From an uncultured Steroidobacter sp. (GTDB taxonomy: Bacteria; Pseudomonadota; Gammaproteobacteria; Steroidobacterales; Steroidobacteraceae): a DNA stretch of 64,000 bases. The DNA is taken from positions 124,001-188,000 of the forward strand of contig CALMII010000025.1 of NCBI GenBank assembly GCA_937864115.1, read 5' to 3'. Below the pieces are notes generated by a model that was given only the letters and a program-made list of their open reading frames with translations, searched no databases and was not told the DNA's origin. Made by a program: the position numbers and the translations under genes. Positions 22,844 to 30,962 of this stretch are shown piece by piece; positions within the stretch are counted from its first letter, which is position 1, and every line of letters starts with the position of its first letter.

Positions 22844-25795
22844 TCAGTTGCCGAAACGTGCACGCACCGCGATCTTGTAGATGCGACCCAGCGCATTGGC
22901 CGTGAAGGGATCGTAGGAGAGATCCAGCCGCGCCAGCGGCGGGGCCTCGTCAGCGATGTTCTCCACCGAAGCACTCACCGACATGTTCCAGGGCAGATCG
23001 AGCAGATAGTGCAGGTCGTGCGTGACCCACTTGTCGATGGTCTTGCCGTTGGTAATGGCAACGTTGTTGGTGGCGGACGACGGCTGGAAGATGCTCTCGC
23101 GCTGGTCGGCATAGCTGTCGATGTAGTTCATCACGTAACGCAGGTTGTGCGGTCCGTGGGAAAACTCGGCGAACAGATTGCCCTTCACCTGCGGCAGCGG
23201 ATACGAGGACGTCTGATAGTTGAGCTTGCCGACCGCGTCGGTGGCATCGGCCACCTGGATGCCATCGATCAGCTGCGCGCCCACGTCGTAGGAAAGAATG
23301 TAGGTCGCGTTCAGGCCGAGCCCGGCCGTTCCACCCAGCACGTCGAATTCATACTGCATGCTGAGATCCAGACCATCGGTCTTTACCGCCGCGCCATTGA
23401 CCACCTGGATGTCGACGCGCTGGATGCCCGTGCTCACGCACTCGTTGGCGTCGGTCACCTGGTTGGAGTTCGTATCCTGGAACGCAAAACGCGCCGTCAG
23501 CGGATTGTTGATGTCGCAGGTCGTGCCCGCACCGAACACTTCGTTGACGAGGTCGCCGAGCGGCTCGTTGCCGATCGGGTTGTCGAAGTCGAACCTCCAG
23601 TAGTCGAGCGATGCGTTGAAACCGCCGCCCTTCAGCAGCACGCCGAAGTTGTAGGTCGTTGCGCTCTCGGGATCGAGTTCCGGATTGCCGAAGGTGCGGA
23701 TTGCGCGGAAGGTGCCTTTGACGTTCTGCAGGGTCGTGACGCTGCCGTCTTCGATCTGAGTCAGGCCGGGTCCGCGGAAAGTGGTACCCGCCGATGCGCG
23801 CAATGCCAGCGCGTCGACCACCTGCCAGCGCAGCGACAGCTTCGGATCGAAGGTGGATCCGATATCGCCGCCGTAGTCTTCGTAACGTACCGCGAGCTGC
23901 GCCTGGAAGTCGTCGGTGATCGGCAGGCTCAATTCACCGAAGGCCGCGTACACGTCCTGATCGAGATCGGCGTTGTTGCCGCCGCCGAGGAACATGAAGC
24001 CGCCGGTCGGCGCGTCGATCTGCGCCTGCGTGCAGGCCGACGGACCGGCAATTCCCGTGGCGATCGAATTGACGCAGGGCGTGACGGCGAAATTGTTGAG
24101 ATCGCTGTACTCGGACTCGAAGGTCGAATCGCGATACTGCACGCCCGCCGCCCAGCCTACCTCGCCGCCCGGCAGTGACAGGCCGGTCGTGCCATTCAGA
24201 ACGGCATCGAACACGGCAATGGTCGTCTTCTGTTCGGTCGATACGAGCGGGAACATCCAGTCGATGACTTCCAGGTTGTCGTTGGCGAAGGCCGGACTGT
24301 ACGTGGGATTGTCCGGGCCACCGAAGGCCTGCGACGGAATCGCTGTCGAGAAGGGATTGATGAAGAAGCAGCCATTGGCTCCCGGCGTGTTGGCTGCAAC
24401 GTTGCAATTGGGTCCGCCCAGGCCGCGTAACGCCAGTTGGTAGCGATTGACTGCGGTATCGCGGCCCTCGCGCGAGGCGTTCTGATACATGTAGGTCGCC
24501 GCAACGTCCCAGCCGACATCGTTGCCGAACTCGCCGTTGAGGCCGACCGACACGCGCAACCCGTCGTAGTCGCGTGGACCTTCCGAGGAGTCGTAGCCGA
24601 ACAACGGGTTGCCGCCCAGCGCGAAGGGTCGACTGGCGACGACCAGTGCCGCCGTCGTGCCCGCCGGAAAGACGCCCGGATTCTTCGACACGAAATCCAG
24701 GAACGCCGGATTGGCCGCCGTGACGACGTACTGTCCCTGCACCGGCGAAGTACCACCGTTCGCGATCGACGATGGCGCCTGCAGCGCTGCATAGGATGGC
24801 GAAGTCCGGTAGATGGGGACTTCCGTCTTCGCCCACAGGGCCTCCATGTGCAGCGTCGTCGTATCGGTGATGTCGTAGTCATACTCGCCGTAGACCTGGA
24901 AGCGGTCTTCCTTCTCGGTCAACGCGTCGAACTGCGTGTATTGCCAATAGCAGACCGGCGTCGTGCCGGACAGGCCGGGATCGCCTCCCAACGTGGCGCA
25001 CTGCGGATCGCGGGTCGTGGCGGCAAGTACCGGTGCACCGCCGACGAGCGGTATGAACGTCGCCGGGTTGCCCGCAGCCGACCAGCCGCCTTCCGGATTC
25101 ACATTGCGGGCACGCGCTGCGCCATCTCGCTCGCGAACGAGCAGTTCCGAGCGATGCTGCCAGCCCGCGGAAATCATTGCGTGCGCACGATCGCCGCTCC
25201 ATCCGTACGACGCACTGAGGCCATAGTCGCCGTCCGAATCGGCGATGCCCTTGTAGTCCGCACTGATATCGAAGCCCTGCAGATTCTCCTTCGTGATGAA
25301 GTTGACCACGCCGGCGATGGCGTCCGAACCGTAGGTTGCCGCGGCGCCATCTTTCAGGACCTCGACACGACCGATGGCCGAGGTGGGAATGAGATTGGTA
25401 TCCACCGGCCCGCCGGCAAAGGGGCTGTTGACGAGACGACGGCCGTTCAGCAGCACCAGCGTTCGTGTCGGGCCAAATCCGCGAAGATTCACTGTGCCGG
25501 TGCCTTCGGAGCCCTGCGCTCTCGCATCGAACTGATTGGTGTCGCCGAGTACGCCGTTGCTCACCGTCAATGACTTGATGAGATCGAGTGTGGACGGCGA
25601 CCCCTGCTTCGCCAGATCGTCGGCCGTGATGACGTCCACGGGAAGCGCGGCATCCTCGGGCGTTCCGCGAATGTACGAACCCGTGACGATCACGACCTCA
25701 GTGACTGCACTCTTCTCCTGCGCCAGTGCAGTACTGATGGCCGAAGCGAGCACCCCGCAGGCGCCCGACATGATGAGCATGCGTCTAACGTTCAT
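22844..25795 (-). CDS. TonB-dependent outer-membrane receptor
   Basis: The protein has 983 residues. It has a signal peptide (MNVRRMLIMSGACGVLASAI ... ALAQ), then a TonB-box-like stretch (VTEVVIVTGSYI). The plug domain includes LDLIKSLTVSNGVLGDTNQF, VNLRGFGPTRTLVLLNGRRL, GRVEVLKDGAAATYGSDAIAGV. A long 22-strand barrel ends in the aromatic-type terminus IAVRARFGN. The plug style matches the large receptors that Xanthomonas- and Sphingomonas-type bacteria use for plant or peptide-derived nutrients; the substrate is unknown. No Fur site is evident upstream. The gap 25796-26341 follows. Confidence 0.9.
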   Translation of the reverse strand: MNVRRMLIMSGACGVLASAISTALAQEKSAVTEVVIVTGSYIRGTPEDAALPVDVITADDLAKQGSPSTLDLIKSLTVSNGVLGDTNQFDARAQGSEGTGTVNLRGFGPTRTLVLLNGRRLVNSPFAGGPVDTNLIPTSAIGRVEVLKDGAAATYGSDAIAGVVNFITKENLQGFDISADYKGIADSDGDYGLSASYGWSGDRAHAMISAGWQHRSELLVRERDGAARARNVNPEGGWSAAGNPATFIPLVGGAPVLAATTRDPQCATLGGDPGLSGTTPVCYWQYTQFDALTEKEDRFQVYGEYDYDITDTTTLHMEALWAKTEVPIYRTSPSYAALQAPSSIANGGTSPVQGQYVVTAANPAFLDFVSKNPGVFPAGTTAALVVASRPFALGGNPLFGYDSSEGPRDYDGLRVSVGLNGEFGNDVGWDVAATYMYQNASREGRDTAVNRYQLALRGLGGPNCNVAANTPGANGCFFINPFSTAIPSQAFGGPDNPTYSPAFANDNLEVIDWMFPLVSTEQKTTIAVFDAVLNGTTGLSLPGGEVGWAAGVQYRDSTFESEYSDLNNFAVTPCVNSIATGIAGPSACTQAQIDAPTGGFMFLGGGNNADLDQDVYAAFGELSLPITDDFQAQLAVRYEDYGGDIGSTFDPKLSLRWQVVDALALRASAGTTFRGPGLTQIEDGSVTTLQNVKGTFRAIRTFGNPELDPESATTYNFGVLLKGGGFNASLDYWRFDFDNPIGNEPLGDLVNEVFGAGTTCDINNPLTARFAFQDTNSNQVTDANECVSTGIQRVDIQVVNGAAVKTDGLDLSMQYEFDVLGGTAGLGLNATYILSYDVGAQLIDGIQVADATDAVGKLNYQTSSYPLPQVKGNLFAEFSHGPHNLRYVMNYIDSYADQRESIFQPSSATNNVAITNGKTIDKWVTHDLHYLLDLPWNMSVSASVENIADEAPPLARLDLSYDPFTANALGRIYKIAVRARFGN

Positions 25796-26341
25796 TGGAC
25801 CCCCTGAACCGGTTCATGACCGGTGGACTTGCTGATATCCCGGCCCATGCGTGCAGGCCGAGGCTTTGGAAATGCGCGGGAGCGCGCGTTGCGCGGAAAG
25901 ACAGGAGATGAGGCGGGCGGATATTCGCCCGAAGAAAAAAATCGGCACGGCGGGAGATCGGCACACCGCCGCGGCACAGTCGCACGCCCGGATACGGCGC
26001 GCAGCATCCGCCCGACCCCCGTCTGTGCATTCCTTGTGTTCCTCTGTTCGTATCCGGCGCGGAGCCGGTCAACCTTTCAGCCGCTGCGGTGGATTCCACT
26101 CAGCAGAAGCCTTCCATGTTTCTCAGTGATGCGACCGCAACAACGAAGATGCTCTTCGCACGTGCGTATCTCTCGATCACGCAAGTGTTTTACGTGAAGG
26201 TGCCGACGACGGTCAAGACTCGTTGCTATCGCAACAAGGGTAAGAAATGTCTATTCGTATTTTTTGTCCCGCGATGCGGGCCAGAATCGTCACGTTGACG
26301 AGGCAACCGCGGATGATCCGCTGCGCAGCACGATGCGGCTC
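25796..26341. other. Intergenic region, 546 bases, no recognised gene
   Basis: This lies upstream of the TonB receptor and downstream of the MFS gene, both on the minus strand. It contains ACCGGTTCATGACCGGT at about 25808 (two ACCGGT palindromes), a GGGCG/CGCCC hairpin near 25916, and CCCGCGATGCGGG near 26267. No reading frame has a convincing start, composition or domain. The receptor promoter should be within 25800-26000. Confidence 0.4.
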
Positions 26342-28027
26342 TCAGGAAGACCGGCCCGGATCGATCCTCGGCTCGGCGAGATCATGCGCATCCGAATCGC
26401 TGGCGACCGGCAACGACCCGGTCTGGCGTTCGATCATGCGACGCACCACCGGCGGCGTGGAGCCGCAATGCAGCGCACGCAGCCGTTCGGGAACGAGCGC
26501 ATCTTCCTGCGTCATGCGACTGGTGTGACGCAGGTACTCGGCCCAGGTCGGCGTGGTGTAGCGCTCGGTCCAGACCAGCGGATTGCCCAGGTCGCGCAAC
26601 AGCATCCAGTTGCGTGCGCCGTCGCGACGACGGATGCGTCGGCGCTCTGCCATCGCGCCGAGGAACTCGAGCACGTCTTCCTCGCGGATGAGGTATTCGA
26701 TCGTGACGACGACCGGGCCGGTGCGCGGCTCGACGGGCACCGCGGTCTGCGGCTCGTGCATGGGTCGCAGCGGATCGAGATTGAGCGCCTCGGCCTGCGC
26801 CAGCGGCCAGCGCCAGCCGAGCACGGCACAGAACACGAGAATGCCCGAGGCGATGTACAACGCCGGCGCGATGCCGGGACCTTCGGCGACTTCGCCCCAC
26901 AGCCAGCTGCCGAGCGCCAGTCCGCCGAACGCGAACATCTGGTACAGCGACAGTGCGCGGGCGACCACCCAGCGCGGCGCGGAAAGCTGCACGGTGACAT
27001 TGAACGTCGACAGCGCGAGCACCCACGACGCGCCGCCGAACAGCAGCGCCAGCAGGGTGAGCGCGAGATTCGCGGAGAAGCCGCTGACGACGGCGATGAG
27101 CCCGAACACCAGGCACGACACGCGCACGATGTTCTCGGTGGACGTCAGCTGACGCAGGCGCGCGTTGCCGATCGCGCCACCGACGGCGCCGATGCCGAAC
27201 GCACCGAGCAGCATGCCGTACGTGAGCGGTCCGCCGGCCACCAGATGTTTTGCGATGAGCGGCATCAGCGCCATCACGGCGCTGGCGCCGAGTCCGAACA
27301 CGAAACTGCGCAGCAGCACCCGGCCGATCGCCGGCGACATGGCGACGTAGCGCACGCCGGCGGAGATGGCGATGCCCAGCGACTCGCGCGGCAGCAGTTG
27401 CGGCACCACGGGCGGACGCCAGCGCGACAGCACGACGATCAGCGCGATGTAGCTGGCGGCATTCACGGAGAACGCCGCCGCGGCGCCGGCGGCAGCGACG
27501 ATCGCACCGCCCAGCGCCGGACCGAAGCTGCGCGCGATGTTGAAGCCCATGCTGTTGAGCGTGACGGCATTGGGCAGATGCGCGCGCGGCACCATGTCGC
27601 CGACCGATGCCTGCCAGGCCGGCGCGTTGAACGCCGCACCGCAGCCGATCAGGAACGTGAACAGCAACAGCAGCCAGGGCGTAATGAGTTCCAGCCAGGT
27701 GCACAGCGCCAGCACGATCGAGATCGAGAACAGGAAGATCTGCGAGTACAGCAGCATCCTGCGGCGATCCAGCGCATCGGCCATGGCGCCTGCCAGCAAC
27801 GACAGCAGCATGATGGGCAGCGTCATCGATGCCTGCACCAGCGCCACCATGCCGACCGACGTGGCAATGGACGTCATCATCCACGACGCGCCGACGGACT
27901 GGATCAGTCCGCCGAGATTGGAGACGGAACTCGCCAGCCATACCGAACGGAACACCGGAAAGCGCATCGGCGAGAGTGCCGATGGAGAAATTTCGGAAGT
28001 CGGCGCGGCGGGGACTTGCTGGGTCAT
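26342..28027 (-). CDS. MFS transporter of the EntS-like (MFS_3) family with C-terminal alpha-beta barrel domain
   Basis: The protein has 561 residues. Residues ~20-420 carry about 12 membrane helices with the family motifs FRSVWLASSVSNLGGLIQSV, GAMADALDRRRML, FLIGCGAAFNAPAWQASVGD and SFGPALGGAIVAAAG, typical of the enterobactin-exporter (EntS) type. The C-terminal ~110 residues (VVVTIEYLIREEDVLEFLGA, NWMLLRDLGNPLVWTERY, TWAEYLRH) resemble an antibiotic-biosynthesis-monooxygenase/NIPSNAP-type ferredoxin-like barrel. The exported substrate is unknown. Confidence 0.85.
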   Translation of the reverse strand: MTQQVPAAPTSEISPSALSPMRFPVFRSVWLASSVSNLGGLIQSVGASWMMTSIATSVGMVALVQASMTLPIMLLSLLAGAMADALDRRRMLLYSQIFLFSISIVLALCTWLELITPWLLLLFTFLIGCGAAFNAPAWQASVGDMVPRAHLPNAVTLNSMGFNIARSFGPALGGAIVAAAGAAAAFSVNAASYIALIVVLSRWRPPVVPQLLPRESLGIAISAGVRYVAMSPAIGRVLLRSFVFGLGASAVMALMPLIAKHLVAGGPLTYGMLLGAFGIGAVGGAIGNARLRQLTSTENIVRVSCLVFGLIAVVSGFSANLALTLLALLFGGASWVLALSTFNVTVQLSAPRWVVARALSLYQMFAFGGLALGSWLWGEVAEGPGIAPALYIASGILVFCAVLGWRWPLAQAEALNLDPLRPMHEPQTAVPVEPRTGPVVVTIEYLIREEDVLEFLGAMAERRRIRRRDGARNWMLLRDLGNPLVWTERYTTPTWAEYLRHTSRMTQEDALVPERLRALHCGSTPPVVRRMIERQTGSLPVASDSDAHDLAEPRIDPGRSS

Positions 28028-28117
28028 CGACCCACTATAGACGGGCCATGCGACGCCATCGACTGCGGATCATGCGAGGGAGAAGGCGAGCGGTCTTTTG
28101 CGGCTCTCCTGGTCTTC

Positions 28118-29404
28118 TCAGTCGAACGACGGCCCCTCCGGCAACAGCGGGATGAACTCCTCGATCGAGGAAAGCGAACGCCGCAGGCCGAAACCGAACG
28201 GACGCTTGTACGACAGGAACACCGACGAGCCGAGATCGTCGGTCAGCGAGTGGCCGGCGTTCATCGAGAGCGAACCGCGTCCCAGGGCAAGACTCTGCTG
28301 CAGGGCGATGAAGTTCATGCGCTCGCGCGACCAGGTGACCTGCGTCGCGTAGGCGACGGACAGCCGCGCGCCGTCCATGACGTTGACGCCGACGCTGGCG
28401 AGGTCGCGTTGCATGATCGGATCGTCGTTCGCCAGCCCGTCGACACTGCGGAACTCGCGGCTCTGCAGGCGCGAACGCAGCGCGATGTTGATCAGCTCGC
28501 CTTCACGCTCGAAACCGACCTTCGTGTACCAGCCCGATCGATCCGCGGTCTGGCTCGATGCGTACGCGAGCGAGGCCACGCCGAACGGACCGAGCTGTCG
28601 CGCAATGCCGATGCCGATCGCAGTCACGCTGTCGGCGAGATATTCGCCATGACCCTCCACGGTGAAGCCGAGCGGCAGGCCGCAGGTGACGGTGGTGTTG
28701 GCAAACGTCGGTCCGTATTCGTTGCTGGTGATCGCATAGTCGCGACGCACCCGACCGGCGCCGATGGAGACCTCGGCACAGCCCGGCTCGGCCAGGCGCG
28801 TTCGCGCGATCAGCGGCGCATCGATGGCGACCGAACGGCCGAGCGCGTCGCTTGCGACCAGCGCGCCCGTCCGCCAGGCGCGCGTCACGGAAAGATTCTG
28901 CGGGCCCAGCGTGGCGCCGCCCATATTGAAGAGTGCATCGGCAACGGTCGGCAGCACCGCAAGTCCGCCGGTGGCCAGATCCGAACTGGTGATGACATCG
29001 GCGCGCGCCGCGCCGCTGGTGCCGTACTGCATCCCGCCGTAGCGGACGGTCGAGCCCCACATGCCGCTGCTGCTGACGGCATCGCCGACCCGCAGCTGTT
29101 CGCTGGAATCCTCGAACCGGTAGGTATAGGCCGACTCGAGACGGGTCGCGGCTTCCATGTTGCGGTCGAGCGAAGTGCGGAAGCTGGCGTCGAGCGCGCC
29201 GGCATCGCTCAGGACCTGCGCGTTGAACGAGGAATACGCGGGAGAGAAGGTGCGCGTGTTCAGCGCCACGGACTCGGGCGCGCGCATTGCGGGAGCTGCA
29301 CAACCCGCGACGAACAGCGCGGCCAGTGCGGTGGAAAGGCATCGAATCGAACCGGTCACGCGCTCATCACCCGACAAGAGATCCTTCACCCGTGCGAAGG
29401 GCAC
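28118..29404 (-). CDS. Orphan usher-like outer-membrane lipoprotein
   Basis: The protein has 428 residues from a GTG at 29404. A GTG at 29359, preceded by GGGTGATGAG, would give a cleaner lipoprotein signal (IRCLSTALAALFVAGC). After the lipobox, the sequence follows part of the chaperone-usher (FimD/PapC-type) barrel: LRVGDAVSSSGMWGSTVRYG, GMQYGTSGAARADVITSSDL, RRDYAITSNEYGPTF, GFTVEGHGEYLADSVTAIGI, FGVASLAYASSQ. Ushers are about 800 residues; this one lacks the N-terminal chaperone-binding domain, a recognisable plug and the C-terminal domains. No chaperone or pilin gene is nearby. It may be a specialised barrel or a decayed usher kept as a reading frame. The usher match is made from memory of family sequences. 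Confidence 0.6.
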   Translation of the reverse strand: MPFARVKDLLSGDERVTGSIRCLSTALAALFVAGCAAPAMRAPESVALNTRTFSPAYSSFNAQVLSDAGALDASFRTSLDRNMEAATRLESAYTYRFEDSSEQLRVGDAVSSSGMWGSTVRYGGMQYGTSGAARADVITSSDLATGGLAVLPTVADALFNMGGATLGPQNLSVTRAWRTGALVASDALGRSVAIDAPLIARTRLAEPGCAEVSIGAGRVRRDYAITSNEYGPTFANTTVTCGLPLGFTVEGHGEYLADSVTAIGIGIARQLGPFGVASLAYASSQTADRSGWYTKVGFEREGELINIALRSRLQSREFRSVDGLANDDPIMQRDLASVGVNVMDGARLSVAYATQVTWSRERMNFIALQQSLALGRGSLSMNAGHSLTDDLGSSVFLSYKRPFGFGLRRSLSSIEEFIPLLPEGPSFD

Positions 29405-29422
29405 CGAAGACTAAGGCAGATG

Positions 29423-29442
29423 GCCCGATCCGGCGATCGGGC
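29423..29442 (-). terminator. 8-bp stem-loop between two minus-strand genes
   Basis: GCCCGATC (29423-29430) and GATCGGGC (29435-29442) pair around a CGGC loop. It follows the small membrane protein and precedes the usher-like gene. No T-run follows, so termination is uncertain. Confidence 0.35.
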
Positions 29443-29483
29443 GAATCCTGTCCTCCGCTTCAGTACAACTCACCGCCGCCATC

Positions 29484-29936
29484 TCATGCCGTGAACCAGC
29501 CCGATTTTTTCGCATGACTCGCGAACCACAGCAGCGCGGCACCGATCAGGAAAATGACGATCGGAAACGCCGCGGCACCGGCGAACCCGAGCAGCCTGAT
29601 CGCATCCATGACGCCGAGGACGTAGCCGAACTGCACGATCACGGCGACGAGCGACACGGCCAGCGCCGTCACCGACCAGCGCTTGCGCATCAAGAGGCCG
29701 ATGGCGCCGGCCAGTCCGCCGAAGATGGCGATCGCATAGAGCACGAAGATCCAGGAAGGCCGCGCACGATACAGCTGCTGCTGCGCTTCGCTCATCTGCG
29801 CCAGGGCGGCTTCGTCGGTCAGGAGATCCATGACCCACGACATCACGCCGATCAGCATCCACGCCAATGCAATGCCGCTGACCACCCAGTACCAGGTCGG
29901 CGGCCTGATTCCGGCCGATTGTGCTGCACTGTCCAT
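29484..29936 (-). CDS. Small four-helix membrane protein of unknown function
   Basis: The protein has 150 residues with four predicted membrane helices at about 15-40, 63-82, 88-108 and 117-140. The N-terminal motif (PPTWYWVVSGIALAWMLIGVMSW) and the loop with EAQQQLYRARPSW recur in a family of small proteobacterial membrane proteins, sometimes labelled sugar transporter without evidence. No function can be assigned. It lies upstream of the usher-like gene in the same direction. Confidence 0.75.
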   Translation of the reverse strand: MDSAAQSAGIRPPTWYWVVSGIALAWMLIGVMSWVMDLLTDEAALAQMSEAQQQLYRARPSWIFVLYAIAIFGGLAGAIGLLMRKRWSVTALAVSLVAVIVQFGYVLGVMDAIRLLGFAGAAAFPIVIFLIGAALLWFASHAKKSGWFTA

Positions 29937-30029
29937 CGCTGCTCCCGTCGTTGTTGTAGAAGCAACGATTGTGCTTGCGAGTGAATGGAAGCGGCAACCA
30001 GGCGCTGAACGATCGGGATGGGATCGAAT

Positions 30030-30095
30030 TTCTGTAGGTCAGGCTTCAGCCTGACTCTTCGATTCAGGCCGGCTAAAGCCGGCCCCACAGGAAGA
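30030..30095. repeat. REP-like double-hairpin element (family 1, copy 2)
   Basis: CTGTAGG, the hairpin TCAGGCTTCAGCCTGA, then GGCCGGCTAAAGCCGGCC and CCACAGGAAG. It lies 13 bases from the stop of the L,D-transpeptidase-like gene. Confidence 0.8.
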
Positions 30096-30107
30096 GGGGA
30101 TCGGAAG

Positions 30108-30707
30108 TCAGAGCTTGGTCGAGATCAGCAGCCGCCCCGGGCCGAGGCGCGTGAGGATGGTGTCGAGTTCGGCTTCGGCGAAGGCGAAGCAGCCCTGGCT
30201 GCGGCCGAGCACGCCGCGCTCGCGCACCATGGCGGGACTCACGTACCACGCGCCGTGCACGACGATGGCACGCTGCTCGGCATTGCAGTTGGTCGCATCG
30301 AGACCGACCAGGCGCATCGAGCGGCCGTGCCTGCCGGAGTAGTAGTCGCTGGTGCGGTAGGCACCTTCGGACGAGGCATTGGAACCGGGCGCATTGGAGA
30401 ACCGCTGCACGAAGCCGAGGTGGGCCGGATCGGAACCGCGGCCGTGCGAAACCAGAAAGCTGCGGACGGCGCCGCTGTTCATATCGACGAGATGGAAACG
30501 CGGTTCGGCCGAGGCCAGCGAATAGTCGGCGATGCCGACGACATCCCGCCGCGGAATCGCATCGCCCAGCCGCGTCAGTTCGCGGCGCGCATGGTCCAGC
30601 AGCGACGGGGCCGACCGGCCCGTGGCCAGCGCCGGACGAACAGTTGCGAGAATGCTGCCGGCGGCGAGGACGCCGAGAAACCGTCTGCGTGAAAAGGGGC
30701 GGTGCAT
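30108..30707 (-). CDS. Exported murein L,D-transpeptidase catalytic-domain family protein
   Basis: The protein has 199 residues from the ATG at 30707. The N-terminus MHRPFSRRRFLGVLAAGS is a twin-arginine-type signal peptide ending near ALA. The mature part has the YkuD-like core used by the PF13645 family: RFHLVDMNSGAVRSFLVSHG, then AIVVHGAWYV, then GRSQGCFAF, which holds the catalytic Cys after a conserved Gly-x-Ser-x-Gly. It probably acts on peptidoglycan peptides in the periplasm. An upstream in-frame start at 30809 would place 34 residues before the Tat motif and is unlikely. Confidence 0.8.
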   Translation of the reverse strand: MHRPFSRRRFLGVLAAGSILATVRPALATGRSAPSLLDHARRELTRLGDAIPRRDVVGIADYSLASAEPRFHLVDMNSGAVRSFLVSHGRGSDPAHLGFVQRFSNAPGSNASSEGAYRTSDYYSGRHGRSMRLVGLDATNCNAEQRAIVVHGAWYVSPAMVRERGVLGRSQGCFAFAEAELDTILTRLGPGRLLISTKL

Positions 30708-30817
30708 GGGTCTGTGTCTGTCTCGGAACGCCACTGGCAGGAGTCGGACCGTCCCGATCCTGCCAAGTTCGGCGCCCTCGTGCGAGTCACAGCGCACAAA
30801 AGCCTGCAATTTTCCTC

Positions 30818-30953
30818 AGGCGGCGGAGTAAGCCTCCTCCTCCGCCGCCTGTGGGGCCGGCTTCTTCCTGTAGGTCAGGCTTCAGCCTGACATCTTCAGA
30901 AGGCCGGCTGTGACCGAAGGGAATCCCACGGGAAAGCCGGCCCCACAGGAGAA
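30818..30953. repeat. GC hairpin plus REP-like element with inserted spacer (family 1, copy 3)
   Basis: A 10-bp stem AGGCGGCGGA / TCCGCCGCCT (30818-30827, 30841-30850) is followed by CTTCCTGTAGG, the hairpin TCAGGCTTCAGCCTGA, and a second hairpin in which GGCCGGCT and AGCCGGCC are separated by TGACCGAAGGGAATCCCACG. The same insert appears in the copy at 33621-33743. It lies just after the TonB-receptor stop. Confidence 0.75.
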
Positions 30954-30962
30954 GAGCCCTGC

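Noticed and set aside
25823..26197. A 124-codon plus-strand frame upstream of the TonB receptor
   Set aside because: It has low-complexity, Arg-rich sequence, no ribosome site and no similarity that I recognise.
26267..26279. CCCGCGATGCGGG hairpin as terminator of the MFS gene
   Set aside because: It lies downstream of the gene on the minus strand but is followed by an A-run there, not a T-run.
26264..29494. A very long plus-strand open frame opposite the MFS and usher-like genes
   Set aside because: It is rich in Arg, His and Gln and free of hydrophobic pattern, as expected for the antisense of GC-rich genes. The minus-strand genes have clear domains.
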